Assembly (NCBI GenBank): GCA_011772275.1
Contig: WVZU01000154.1
Coordinates: 880-7,336, forward strand
DNA: 6,457 bases
Source of the DNA: Planctomycetales bacterium
Lineage (GTDB): Bacteria; Planctomycetota; Planctomycetia; Pirellulales; UBA7805
Direction of reading: 5' to 3'
The notes beneath the pieces are model-generated. The model did no database searches. It had not been told where the DNA came from and saw only the letters and a list, made by a program, of their open reading frames with translations. Shown one piece after another: positions 1 to 6,032 of this stretch; positions within the stretch are counted from its first letter, which is position 1, and each line of letters opens with the position of its first letter. A program made the position numbers and the translations under genes.

Positions 1-2
1 CT

Positions 3-86
3 CCTTCGCAGCGGTTCGATGAAAACCTGCTTTCTGGCCGCCTATCTTATCACTCGATGCTGTCCCCCGGCAGCCATGCCGTTTGA
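3..86 (+). CDS. possible 3' end of an upstream gene (partial)
   Basis: Frame 3 is open from the window edge to a TGA at 84-86 and reads as 27 residues, ending LSYHSMLSPGSHAV. The composition is protein-like (mixed charged, aromatic and small residues), but the stretch is too short to assign a family. Frame 1 is also open from the edge, to a TGA at 166-168, and is less protein-like (clustered Cys/Pro, then Gly-rich). This is an inference from a short tail; the edge could equally be non-coding. Confidence 0.2.
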   Translation, partial: PSQRFDENLLSGRLSYHSMLSPGSHAV

Positions 87-285
87 CAGCGGGAAGGAAC
101 CCTTGAAAATGACCTCATCCAGGGCGGACGCAGGTCATGGTGCCGGTCAGGGAGGCTGGACTTTCTGAGTCTGTATGCGGGCCCGCCGGGCAGGTTGAGT
201 TGGCAGGATGGACCGCGGACAGATCGCCGCCGACGGGCGGTACAAGGTTTTCGCTGCGACGTTTGTCGTGGGCCGCACAGCTTTC

Positions 286-292
286 AAGGTGG
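286..292 (+). promoter_or_regulatory. ribosome binding site of the TspO gene
   Basis: AAGGTGG lies 3 bases before the ATG at 296. The spacing is short, but it marks 296 as the start rather than the in-frame ATG at 137, whose 53 extra residues are Pro/Arg/Gly-rich and unlike any TspO N-terminus. Confidence 0.5.
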
Positions 293-295
293 AAC

Positions 296-778
296 ATGAC
301 GCAGTGGTATCGCTGGGCGGGTCTGCTGGTCGCGATTCTGATTTGTTTTGCGGCGGCGGGGTTCGGGGGACTGGTTACCACGCCTCAGATCCCCCACTGG
401 TATGCCCAACTGGCCAAACCTGACTGGACGCCGCCGGACTGGGTGTTCGGTCCGGTGTGGACGCTGCTGTACCTGATGATGGCGGTGGCGGCCTGGCTGG
501 TATGGCGTCGTCGAGGCTGGGCCGGCGCGAAACTGCCGCTGGCCCTGTTCGGTGTGCAGCTGGGACTGAACAGCCTGTGGTCGGTGCTGTTCTTTGGGCT
601 GCAGCGTCCGGGACTGGCCGCGATCGAAATCGTGATCCTGTGGGCAGCGATCCTGGCCACGACGGTCGCCTTCTGGCCGCGCTCGAGGTGGGCCGGCGGG
701 CTGATGGTCCCCTACCTGGTTTGGGTCACGTTCGCCCTGGCGTTGAACGTCGTGATTTGGCAGATGAACCGAGGCTGA
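296..778 (+). CDS. TspO/MBR family (tryptophan-rich sensory) membrane protein
   Basis: The 160-residue product has the usual length and pattern of the TspO/MBR family, the bacterial relatives of the mitochondrial 18-kDa translocator protein. Visible motifs are WYAQLAKPDWTPP at 35-47 running into WVFGPVWTLLY (49-59), then QLGLNSLWS (88-96), a conserved Glu in the fourth helix (E111), and PYLVWVTFALALN (139-151). Hydrophobicity gives five helices near 7-27, 50-70, 79-100, 104-126 and 134-155. Characterised relatives bind tetrapyrroles such as protoporphyrin IX and act in stress or oxygen-dependent regulation; the ligand here cannot be read from sequence. I chose the ATG at 296 because the family motifs begin soon after it and a Shine-Dalgarno-like sequence precedes it. 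The next gene starts 9 bases after the stop, so co-transcription is likely. Family assignment is near certain; physiological role is not. Confidence 0.94.
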   Translation: MTQWYRWAGLLVAILICFAAAGFGGLVTTPQIPHWYAQLAKPDWTPPDWVFGPVWTLLYLMMAVAAWLVWRRRGWAGAKLPLALFGVQLGLNSLWSVLFFGLQRPGLAAIEIVILWAAILATTVAFWPRSRWAGGLMVPYLVWVTFALALNVVIWQMNRG

Positions 779-787
779 CCTGACCAC

Positions 788-1417
788 ATGCTGACCGTTC
801 AACCCCACGCGCTGCTGGACTTGCACGTCCTGCTGACCACGTTTCCCCGCCGCCTGGATGAAATCGCCAGCCAGCCACAGCTGGTCGATTTGCTGTCCCT
901 CGACGCGGCGGCTCCCATGCAAAGTGACGATCGGGTCCGCAAGGCCGTCCGCGATCTGCTGCGCCACGGTGGCTTTAAGCCGACCGGTCGCAGCAAGCCG
1001 GCCTCGGAATATCTGCTGCGCACCGCAGAAGACGGCTCGCTGTCAACGATCAACGTTGCCGTGGATGCCTGCAACGCCGTATCGCTGCACAGCGGGTTGC
1101 CGATCAGTGTCATCGACCTGGACCGGGCCGAAGAGCCGTTTCGGGTGGCTATCGCAGAAGAAGGGGCATCCTACGTGTTCAATCCCTCCGGACAGGCCAT
1201 CGATTTGGGAGGGCTGTTGTGTCTGTTTGACAACCAAGGGCCGTGCGCCAACGGGGTGAAGGATTCGCAACGAACCAAGACCTCGGCCGAGACCCGCCGA
1301 ACCCTCTCCTTAATCTGGGGTAGCCAGCAGCTGCCGGGCCGGGCGGGCGAGGCGATGGCCTGGTATCAGGAATTGTTGGCAGGGCACGGGGCGAGCTTGG
1401 CAAGCGTTTTGGGGTGA
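788..1417 (+). CDS. stand-alone B3/B4 (PheRS beta-type) domain protein
   Basis: The 209-residue soluble protein matches the B3/B4 domain that, in the beta subunit of phenylalanyl-tRNA synthetase, holds the site that edits mischarged Tyr-tRNA(Phe). Supporting stretches are GRSKPASEYLLR (67-78), INVAVDACNAVSLHSGLPIS (88-107) and DLD (110-112), a beta-rich middle section (118-148), and DSQRTKTSAETRR (159-171) followed by LSLIWG. The section INxxVDxxNxVSLxxxLPI is the most diagnostic. No aminoacylation domain or other synthetase module is present, so this belongs to the free-standing B3/4-domain family, most members of which have no proven substrate. The first 45 residues are a short helical lead-in. 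The ATG is 9 bases after the TspO stop, with GAGG at 771-774 upstream, so it is probably the second gene of a two-gene operon. A trans-editing role is an inference from the domain. Confidence 0.85.
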   Translation: MLTVQPHALLDLHVLLTTFPRRLDEIASQPQLVDLLSLDAAAPMQSDDRVRKAVRDLLRHGGFKPTGRSKPASEYLLRTAEDGSLSTINVAVDACNAVSLHSGLPISVIDLDRAEEPFRVAIAEEGASYVFNPSGQAIDLGGLLCLFDNQGPCANGVKDSQRTKTSAETRRTLSLIWGSQQLPGRAGEAMAWYQELLAGHGASLASVLG

Positions 1418-1484
1418 TCCGCAGAGACAGGGCCGGGAAAGACGAAGATCGCAGGACGGGGGGCCGTGGCGACGGATCTGCGAC

Positions 1485-1505
1485 GGGCTGAAAAGCCCTC
1501 TTGTT
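1485..1505 (+). terminator. candidate terminator of the TspO-B3/B4 unit
   Basis: A perfect 5-bp stem GGGCT/AGCCC (1485-1489 with 1494-1498) closes a GAAA tetraloop of the GNRA type and is followed by TCTTGTT. It lies 67 bases after the stop of the B3/B4 gene. The stem is short and the T-run broken, so this is a weak to moderate intrinsic terminator. Confidence 0.35.
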
Positions 1506-1542
1506 CGTGATGGGTTTCGATGCGGGCGGGTGGTTGGGGTGG

Positions 1543-1561
1543 AAAAAAAGCCCGACCCGGG
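1543..1561 (-). terminator. candidate terminator of the VanZ-like gene
   Basis: Read on the minus strand, CCCG-GGT-CGGG (1561 down to 1551) forms a tight GC-rich 4-bp hairpin, followed after one C by seven consecutive T (1549-1543). It sits 25 bases past the TAA of the VanZ-like gene. The T-tract is good and the stem is short. A longer-range CCCGG/CCGGG pairing could strengthen it. Confidence 0.4.
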
Positions 1562-1586
1562 GGGTACGATTGGATCCGGGAGGGGG

Positions 1587-2543
1587 TTACTCCAGCCGCA
1601 TGTTATCCAGGTAGAGGGTCCAGCGTTTCTGAGGCTGGACGGTGAAAATTTCCACTTTTTTTATCCGGCCGAGGTCCATCACGCGGTCCCGAGGTGCGGA
1701 GGCGACCTGTGAGAGCGGGATGCGAACTTCGTACGACTGGCCTGCGGGGAGTTTGACCCGCCGCTGAAATCGGTCTTCCTTGTGGTGGTTGTGGTGCTGG
1801 TCCTGGACCTTGACGATGACCGGTAATATGAGGTCCCTGGTCGGGATCGAGCCGGGTGGGTCCCAAAAGAGATCGAAAACCAGTTCGTGGTACGGCGACC
1901 AGTCCCTGGCTGGTACCGTCAACACGGCAGAAGAGTATTTGGCAATCTCGCAGTCGATCTGCAGCGACCAGGACCCGTCACTGGCATACTTTTGGGAGCG
2001 GCTAAGTTTGGCATTCAAGGGTGTCCAACGGTCTGGCTCGATCGGCTGTTCGAACGAGGCCAGGAGGGGGAAACTGCGATAAGCCAGATAGACGTCCCAC
2101 AGGATCAGGAGGGGATAGGCATAAGCGGCCAGCAGCAGTCCGACCGCGGCGCCTTTGGTCAGCAGGCGTTGGGAACTGTGGGGGCATTCACGGCCGGCGA
2201 CCCACACCAGTCCGATGGCGGCACCCATCACATTGGCAAACGCATCCTGCACGCTCGCATTCCGCCCCACGCGACCCTGCAGTAGTTCGGCGGCTACGCC
2301 CAGCGTGGCCAATACCAGCCAGATGGCCACGGCAGACCGCCAGCGGCGAGGCGCTTTGTTGCCCACGAACAGTATGTAGGCAAACGCCGACAGGAGGGCG
2401 AACATCGGGGCATGGATCAGGTCCAGCAAGGCACGTCCCGCTCGGCCAAAGACGGGAACCGGCATCAACAACAGCACGGAGGCCAGGGCCAGCGCGGCCA
2501 GGGCGAGCAGCGTGGAGGTTCGTTTCGACAGGCCGTCGTTCAC
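1587..2543 (-). CDS. VanZ-like membrane protein with extracytoplasmic beta-rich C-terminal domain
   Basis: The product is 318 residues from the GTG at 2543. Residues 1-150 are a VanZ-like region: D41xxxH44, E86xxQ89, then RNASxxDxxxN (94-104) and a Gly-rich last helix, with helices near 11-32, 44-60, 71-89, 102-117 and 129-150. Positive loops (KR 7-8, RRWR 66-69, 118-130) place the N-terminus inside and the C-terminus outside. Residues about 158-318 are soluble and beta-rich, ending in VEIFTVQPQKRWTLYLDNMRLE-like sequence (298-318), the closing pattern of carbohydrate-binding jelly-roll domains. A His-rich loop QHHNHH lies at 249-254. VanZ of the vancomycin cluster gives low-level teicoplanin resistance by an unclear mechanism; most relatives are uncharacterised, so I infer no resistance role. 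No ATG lies near the first helix. GTG 2543 has GGAG 10 bases upstream; the frame stays open far upstream only as a shadow of the opposite gene. TTG 2633 is an alternative start. Confidence 0.85.
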   Translation of the reverse strand: MNDGLSKRTSTLLALAALALASVLLLMPVPVFGRAGRALLDLIHAPMFALLSAFAYILFVGNKAPRRWRSAVAIWLVLATLGVAAELLQGRVGRNASVQDAFANVMGAAIGLVWVAGRECPHSSQRLLTKGAAVGLLLAAYAYPLLILWDVYLAYRSFPLLASFEQPIEPDRWTPLNAKLSRSQKYASDGSWSLQIDCEIAKYSSAVLTVPARDWSPYHELVFDLFWDPPGSIPTRDLILPVIVKVQDQHHNHHKEDRFQRRVKLPAGQSYEVRIPLSQVASAPRDRVMDLGRIKKVEIFTVQPQKRWTLYLDNMRLE

Positions 2544-2624
2544 AAAGTGGTCGCTCCAGCGAAAGCCAGATTGTAGCAGCGAACGGGCCTTTCTTGCTAT
2601 AGTTAGCCTCCCGTACGTAACGCC

Positions 2625-2630
2625 GAGGTG
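2625..2630 (+). promoter_or_regulatory. Shine-Dalgarno deciding the GTG start at 2637
   Basis: GAGGTG lies exactly 6 bases before the GTG at 2637. An in-frame GTG at 2628 falls inside this motif and has no ribosome binding site of its own, which favours 2637. Confidence 0.5.
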
Positions 2631-2636
2631 CAACCC

Positions 2637-3518
2637 GTGTCCTGCCAGCTTGATTGGATCGTCAGCCTCCGGACCAGCGCTGCTTATGCGGCGGCCACGC
2701 TGCTGGCGGGGGGACAACCTGCGGACTCGTCCCGCACCGCGGTCATGCACGAACTGGTAAACGACCTCTGCCGTCGTGCTGGTTGCTATCCTCAACAAAT
2801 GCTGGGATTGTTGAGCCATATCACACCGCTGAGCGCCGACGCCGGCGAAGTACGCCTGCTGGTGCGGACCGGGTTGGGCAAGTTGGGAAGCTGGGACGCG
2901 GGTGCGACCGGCGGCGAGCGGTTGAGCGAGGCGTTGCAGGATTTTTTTGAAAACTGGGCTCTGCATTTTCCCGCTGCTGAGCACGAATTGAACCTCCGCC
3001 GCAAGGTGTTTGAAGAAAACTGGTCTGCCCGCGGTCCGGGTCTGATGGCCGCCATCGGCCGTTTCACCGACGAGTCGTTGATCGCGCCGCGGGCGTCGGT
3101 TTTGGTGGTCGAGCCGCTGTTGGGTGGCGGTGGGACCGCGTATCTGGCTTACAACGCGGTGGCCATCGAAGGGGTGTTGGCCAACCCCTGCGGGGACCTG
3201 CCGGAGATCGTCCGTCTGGCCTGGCTGCTGGCTGAACTTCAGCTGGAAGCCCCGATCCACAGCGAAACGGTCCACGGTAGCCGTCTGCCGCTAATCGCCG
3301 CTCTGGCCATGGTGCCCCCGACGCTGCAGGCCGCATCGGTTGTCGAGCTGGCCGATTTCTCGCCGGTGACGGTCCAGCGGGCGATCGAGGTGTGGCAGAT
3401 TCCTGTCGAGGATCGAGCGGCAACGGCGGAAGGCTTATTGCGGTGGTGGGACAGCTACAGCCGCGAGCGACCGCGGTGGCCCGTGGCCCTGGCCGCGCTG
3501 GAGCGGCTACTGGCGTGA
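2637..3518 (+). CDS. conserved-looking protein of unknown function (293 aa)
   Basis: I do not recognise a named family. The product is soluble, with no signal peptide or clear membrane helix. An Ala-rich helical N-terminus (1-60) is followed by a linker with little predicted structure. The core is FEENWSARGPGLM (125-137), then a hydrophobic strand and glycine run VVEPLLGGGGTAYLAYNAV (157-175), IEGVLANP (177-184) and LPEIVRLAWLLAEL (188-201). The C-terminal half continues as helices (MVPPTLQAASVVELA 225-239; LLRWWDSY 267-274). The core resembles a pattern I associate with planctomycete hypothetical proteins, from memory only. I considered an HDOD domain and rejected it. Coding status is supported by a 294-codon frame, balanced amino acid use and a Shine-Dalgarno at 2625-2630. 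The gene is divergent from the VanZ-like gene (93-base gap) and convergent with the MATE gene (27-base gap). GTG at 2628 would add three residues. Confidence 0.75.
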   Translation: MSCQLDWIVSLRTSAAYAAATLLAGGQPADSSRTAVMHELVNDLCRRAGCYPQQMLGLLSHITPLSADAGEVRLLVRTGLGKLGSWDAGATGGERLSEALQDFFENWALHFPAAEHELNLRRKVFEENWSARGPGLMAAIGRFTDESLIAPRASVLVVEPLLGGGGTAYLAYNAVAIEGVLANPCGDLPEIVRLAWLLAELQLEAPIHSETVHGSRLPLIAALAMVPPTLQAASVVELADFSPVTVQRAIEVWQIPVEDRAATAEGLLRWWDSYSRERPRWPVALAALERLLA

Positions 3519-3545
3519 GCGGACGGGACAGTGCTCAGCCCCCAT

Positions 3546-4898
3546 TCAAACCACCGTTCGTTTCCAGCCGCCGTGGCGGAAGCGGTAGACGACCATCAGG
3601 CAGCGGAGGCTGATATCGATCAGCATGGCCCACCAGGCGCCGGCCACGCCGTACCAGGGAGTCAAGAGGCAGGCTATCGGGATCCGAATGCCCAGCATGC
3701 CGACCAGCGTGAACAGGAGGGGCCAGCGGGTATCGCCGGCGCCGCGGAGCGCGCCGGAGAGGACCATGTGCAGTGCCAGCGGCAACATGGCGTAGGAGGC
3801 GATCCGCAAGAGGCTGGCTGCCTGTTGGGCGATCGCGGTCTGTTGTGGGTCCAGGAAGATGTCGGCCAGCCACCGGCCGCCGAAAAAGAACAACAGGCCG
3901 ACGGTCAGCATAATCCCGCAGGCCGTCGCACAGGCCAGCATCACGCCCCGATCGGCTCGACGGGAGTCCCCGGCCCCCAGGTATTGCCCCGCCATCGTGG
4001 TGGCTGCCAGCGAGAATGCCGCGCCGGGGAGGAAGGCGAGTGATTCCAGGCGGATGGCCACGTTATGTGCCGCGGCGGCCTCGTTGCCCAGGGCATTGAT
4101 GATCGCCACGAAACCCATGTGGCAGGCGATGATCGATACCGTATCTGTTCCGCCGGGGATGCCGATCCGCAACAAACGCCCGATTTGCTTCCGGTCCGGG
4201 CGCAGCCAGCGGCCGTACAGTCGCAAACCTCCTCGGCCGCGCAACAGGGTACCCAGGACCAGCAACCCGCCGGTGACATGCGCCGCAGCGGTACCTAAGG
4301 CAATACCGTCCCAGCCCATCGGCGAAACGGGACCGCCGCCGATCACCAGCCAACAACTGACGCCAATATTGACCAGGTTCACTACGGACATCACCCAAAA
4401 CACGGTGACCATATCGCCCGCCCCGCGCAGACAGGCAATGCCCACCCGTTGCAGCATGATCGCCGGCAACACGGGCAGAATGATGTGGATATAGCGCACG
4501 GCCAGGTCCGCCGCATCGGGTTGGAGGCGCATGGCGGTGACGAAGGGCCGAGCGGTCAGGTAGCCGATGACCATGGCCCCCACGGCGACCAGCCCGCCCA
4601 AGACCACCGCCTGGCAGGTAATCTGTTGCGCGCGGCGCAGGTTGCCGGCACCCACAAAGCGGGCTGTCAGCGCGGTCGCGCCGCTATTGACAAAATCAAA
4701 CATGCCGGTCAAAAACCACATCGTGTAGGCCATCAAGCCAATCGCCGCCAGCTCAGGAGCCTCTTTCAAAATGTTGCCGGCCAGCCAGACGTCGACCAAC
4801 ATCACCAGCGCATGCAATAACTGTTCGGCCAGCACAGGAAAAACCAGCCGAAGCATGGGACGAAAGGTGCCTGGGGAGTGGGCCAGCGATATGGGCAT
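3546..4898 (-). CDS. MATE family multidrug/Na+ (or H+) antiporter
   Basis: The 450-residue product is a full-length multidrug and toxic compound extrusion transporter, an inner-membrane antiporter that expels organic cations and other compounds using a sodium or proton gradient. The two-fold pseudo-repeat typical of MATE proteins is plain. The first half has PVLAEQ (21-26), D36 in the first helix, GATALTARFVGAGNLRRA (73-90) and CLRGAGD (156-162). The second half repeats these as IPGGTDTVS (247-255), MAGQYLGAGDSRRADRG (302-318) and a later ALRGAGDTRWP. About twelve hydrophobic helices are present. The ATG at 4898 has only a weak upstream GAG; M15 is an alternative that would drop 14 residues. 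Substrate and coupling ion cannot be assigned. It stands alone, converging on the unknown 293-residue gene, and its upstream region carries degenerate repeats. Confidence 0.95.
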   Translation of the reverse strand: MPISLAHSPGTFRPMLRLVFPVLAEQLLHALVMLVDVWLAGNILKEAPELAAIGLMAYTMWFLTGMFDFVNSGATALTARFVGAGNLRRAQQITCQAVVLGGLVAVGAMVIGYLTARPFVTAMRLQPDAADLAVRYIHIILPVLPAIMLQRVGIACLRGAGDMVTVFWVMSVVNLVNIGVSCWLVIGGGPVSPMGWDGIALGTAAAHVTGGLLVLGTLLRGRGGLRLYGRWLRPDRKQIGRLLRIGIPGGTDTVSIIACHMGFVAIINALGNEAAAAHNVAIRLESLAFLPGAAFSLAATTMAGQYLGAGDSRRADRGVMLACATACGIMLTVGLLFFFGGRWLADIFLDPQQTAIAQQAASLLRIASYAMLPLALHMVLSGALRGAGDTRWPLLFTLVGMLGIRIPIACLLTPWYGVAGAWWAMLIDISLRCLMVVYRFRHGGWKRTVV

Positions 4899-4921
4899 CG
4901 GTCGGGGACTCGGGGCCAGGT

Positions 4922-4990
4922 GTCAGGAGTTAGGAGGTGATGGTGTGGGATTCAGGATACGGGATCAGGGAAAAGTCAGGATAGGGGACC
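4922..4990. repeat. degenerate TCAGGA direct repeats upstream of the MATE gene
   Basis: TCAGGATACGGGATC (4952-4966) and TCAGGATAGGGGACC (4976-4990) match at 13 of 15 positions with a 24-base period. Related fragments GTCAGGAGTTAGGAGG (4922-4937) and ATCAGGG (4964-4970) fill the rest. The tract is purine-rich on the plus strand and lies in the probable leader of the MATE gene. Confidence 0.5.
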
Positions 4991-4996
4991 ATGGCT

Positions 4997-5026
4997 TTGG
5001 TACAGCTGGAATTTGCGGGGTAAAAT
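4997..5026 (+). promoter_or_regulatory. sigma-70-like promoter of the TIGR03067 gene
   Basis: TTGGTA (4997-5002, 4 of 6 to the -35 consensus), an 18-base spacer and TAAAAT (5021-5026, 5 of 6 to the -10 consensus) are in the right place. Transcription would start near 5033 and give a leader of roughly 68 bases. The match is to the general bacterial consensus; planctomycete promoters are less well defined. Confidence 0.4.
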
Positions 5027-5100
5027 GTTGTTATTGCAGAGCTTGCCTTACGACGAAGCGGAACTTGTCTATCTGCGGGCGGGCTTTCTATGATGGATAG

Positions 5101-5601
5101 ATGCAAACGATGCAAGTTCGCAAGTTGATCCCGGCTATGATCGCTGCGGCGGCTGTGGTGGTGGCGGGCCGTTTGGCAGCCGACATTGGCGGGCGAGAGG
5201 AGGTTTCTGCCGACCTGATCTTGATGCAGGGTAAATGGGAGTTGGTCGACTTTGCCTACTATCGTGACGGCATCGCGGAAAGGCCGCCGCGCCAGCAAGT
5301 CCGCGGGACGCGCACCGTGACCGGTAACCGTTACCGGTTGCAGCTGCAGGTCCTGCACCAGCAGATAGACAACATGTACACTTTCCAGTTGTTTCCCGAT
5401 CGGCAGCCCAAGGGCTTCGATGTCACGCTGCCAAAGCCGGACAAGCGGTTGATCAAGGGCATCTACGAGATCAAGGGCGACACCTTGCGCCGTGCCTATA
5501 CTCAGCCGCACGAGCCGCGCCCGACAAAGTTCCAGGCGGGTAACCAGACCTACCAGGAATGGCGACGAGTGGTGGAAGTCCCCCAGAAGGCCGAATCGTA
5601 G
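5101..5601 (+). CDS. secreted TIGR03067-domain protein
   Basis: The 166-residue product begins with a probable Sec signal peptide: basic n-region (R7, K8), hydrophobic core IPAMIAAAAVVVAG (10-23) and a likely cleavage site after LAA (25-27). The mature part matches the domain catalogued as TIGR03067, which is expanded in planctomycetes and has no known function: LMQGKWELV (41-49, the 'LQGtW' opening), RQQVRGTRTVTGNRYRL (64-80), KGFDVT (104-109), KGIYEIKGDTLRRAYT (119-134) and RPTKF (140-144). The predicted fold is a small lipocalin-like beta-barrel, so binding of a small ligand is possible but unshown. There is no lipobox. A TAG immediately precedes the ATG at 5101, so only 5101 or the ATG at 5110 can be the start; neither has a strong Shine-Dalgarno. 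The gene is monocistronic, with a promoter at 4997-5026 and a terminator candidate at 5745-5778. Confidence 0.86.
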   Translation: MQTMQVRKLIPAMIAAAAVVVAGRLAADIGGREEVSADLILMQGKWELVDFAYYRDGIAERPPRQQVRGTRTVTGNRYRLQLQVLHQQIDNMYTFQLFPDRQPKGFDVTLPKPDKRLIKGIYEIKGDTLRRAYTQPHEPRPTKFQAGNQTYQEWRRVVEVPQKAES

Positions 5602-5713
5602 TGGCCACAGTGCCGCCCCGGTGCGGACATGGGCGATCGAGTTGGCGACCTTGCCCTGGGCTGGATACCGTGCCATGGATGAGCGGTCTGGTCGTCAACC
5701 GCCAAGTGTGTGA

Positions 5714-5745
5714 CAGGCTAAAGCCTGCGGCGCCCGCTTTGGGCG
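5714..5745. repeat. pair of adjacent short palindromes (REP-like)
   Basis: Two perfect hairpins stand side by side: CAGGCTAAAGCCTG (5714-5727) and CGCCC-GCTTT-GGGCG (5731-5745), three bases apart. The first resembles palindromes containing GGCTAAAGCC that I associate with planctomycete intergenic DNA. Neither is followed by a T-run, so they are not intrinsic terminators by themselves. Confidence 0.45.
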
Positions 5746-5778
5746 AGCAGCCGGGATTACTGGCTGAGCTCTCTTTTT
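5745..5778 (+). terminator. intrinsic terminator after the TIGR03067 gene
   Basis: GAGCAGCC (5745-5752) pairs with GGCT and GCTC (5762-5765 and 5768-5771), giving an 8-bp stem with a two-base bulge (GA 5766-5767) and a nine-base loop, followed by TCTTTTT (5772-5778). It lies 143 bases past the stop of the TIGR03067 gene and overlaps the end of the convergent gene, whose stop codon is in the loop. Confidence 0.45.
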
Positions 5779-6020
5779 CGCACCTGGCGGAATATCTGAA
5801 ACGAGCGCCCCAGCAACAGGGCTGCCAGTGCACCGCAGGTGATCGGCAAAGGTACCGCGGTCCAGGGAACCAGGCCCAGCCAGATCGCGGTGCTCTTCAA
5901 AAGGCAGGCGGACCCCAAAAAGACACTTAACGACAACATCGGCCCCACTCGGTCGGCACCCTCAACCGCCAATCTGCGATCCTGACGCGGCTCGACCGCC
6001 GGTGGCTGGTACGGGTTCAT
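5757..6020 (-). CDS. small NPYQPP-type membrane protein, function unknown
   Basis: The 87-residue protein begins MNPYQPPAVEP, a proline-rich opening seen on many small planctomycete membrane proteins of unknown role. A short charged segment (11-25) follows, then two hydrophobic stretches, about 27-49 and 54-71, and a basic tail QIFRQVRKRELSQ (75-87). With the basic tail inside, both ends would be cytoplasmic. No catalytic motif is visible. I chose the ATG at 6018-6020 because it gives the familiar N-terminus. An in-frame ATG at 6030-6032 adds MAPS and has AGG nine bases upstream, so it is a real alternative. The longer frame reaching 6116 adds Arg-rich sequence unlike this protein type. It converges with the TIGR03067 gene and stands alone. 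Confidence 0.7.
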   Translation of the reverse strand: MNPYQPPAVEPRQDRRLAVEGADRVGPMLSLSVFLGSACLLKSTAIWLGLVPWTAVPLPITCGALAALLLGRSFQIFRQVRKRELSQ

Positions 6021-6032
6021 GGAAGGGGCCAT

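Noticed and set aside
137..295. N-terminal extension of TspO from the ATG at 137
   Set aside because: The 53 extra residues are Pro/Gly/Arg-rich and unlike the family; the ATG at 296 has its own ribosome binding sequence.
284..967. 227-codon open frame on the minus strand
   Set aside because: It is antisense to TspO and the B3/B4 gene, both with clear family motifs. Its Gln/Arg/Pro-rich product is typical of a high-GC shadow frame.
1587..2543. Glycopeptide resistance gene vanZ
   Set aside because: Only the VanZ-like domain is shared; no other van genes are nearby and the protein has an extra outer domain.
2571..2603. TTGTAG and TATAGT as a promoter for the 293-residue gene
   Set aside because: The -10-like TATAGT is good, but the spacer to the nearest -35-like hexamer is 21 bases, outside the usual range.
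2544..3275. Long upstream extension of the VanZ-like frame
   Set aside because: It runs antisense through the 293-residue gene and is Gln/Arg-rich with no domain features.
3516..3537. TGAGC/GCTCA inverted repeat at the stop of the 293-residue gene
   Set aside because: The stem is only 5 bp with a 12-base loop and no T-run, which is too weak to call a terminator.
4930..5676. 248-codon frame on the minus strand
   Set aside because: It is a shadow of the TIGR03067 gene, and its C-terminal PYP repeats only reflect the degenerate TCAGGA DNA repeats.
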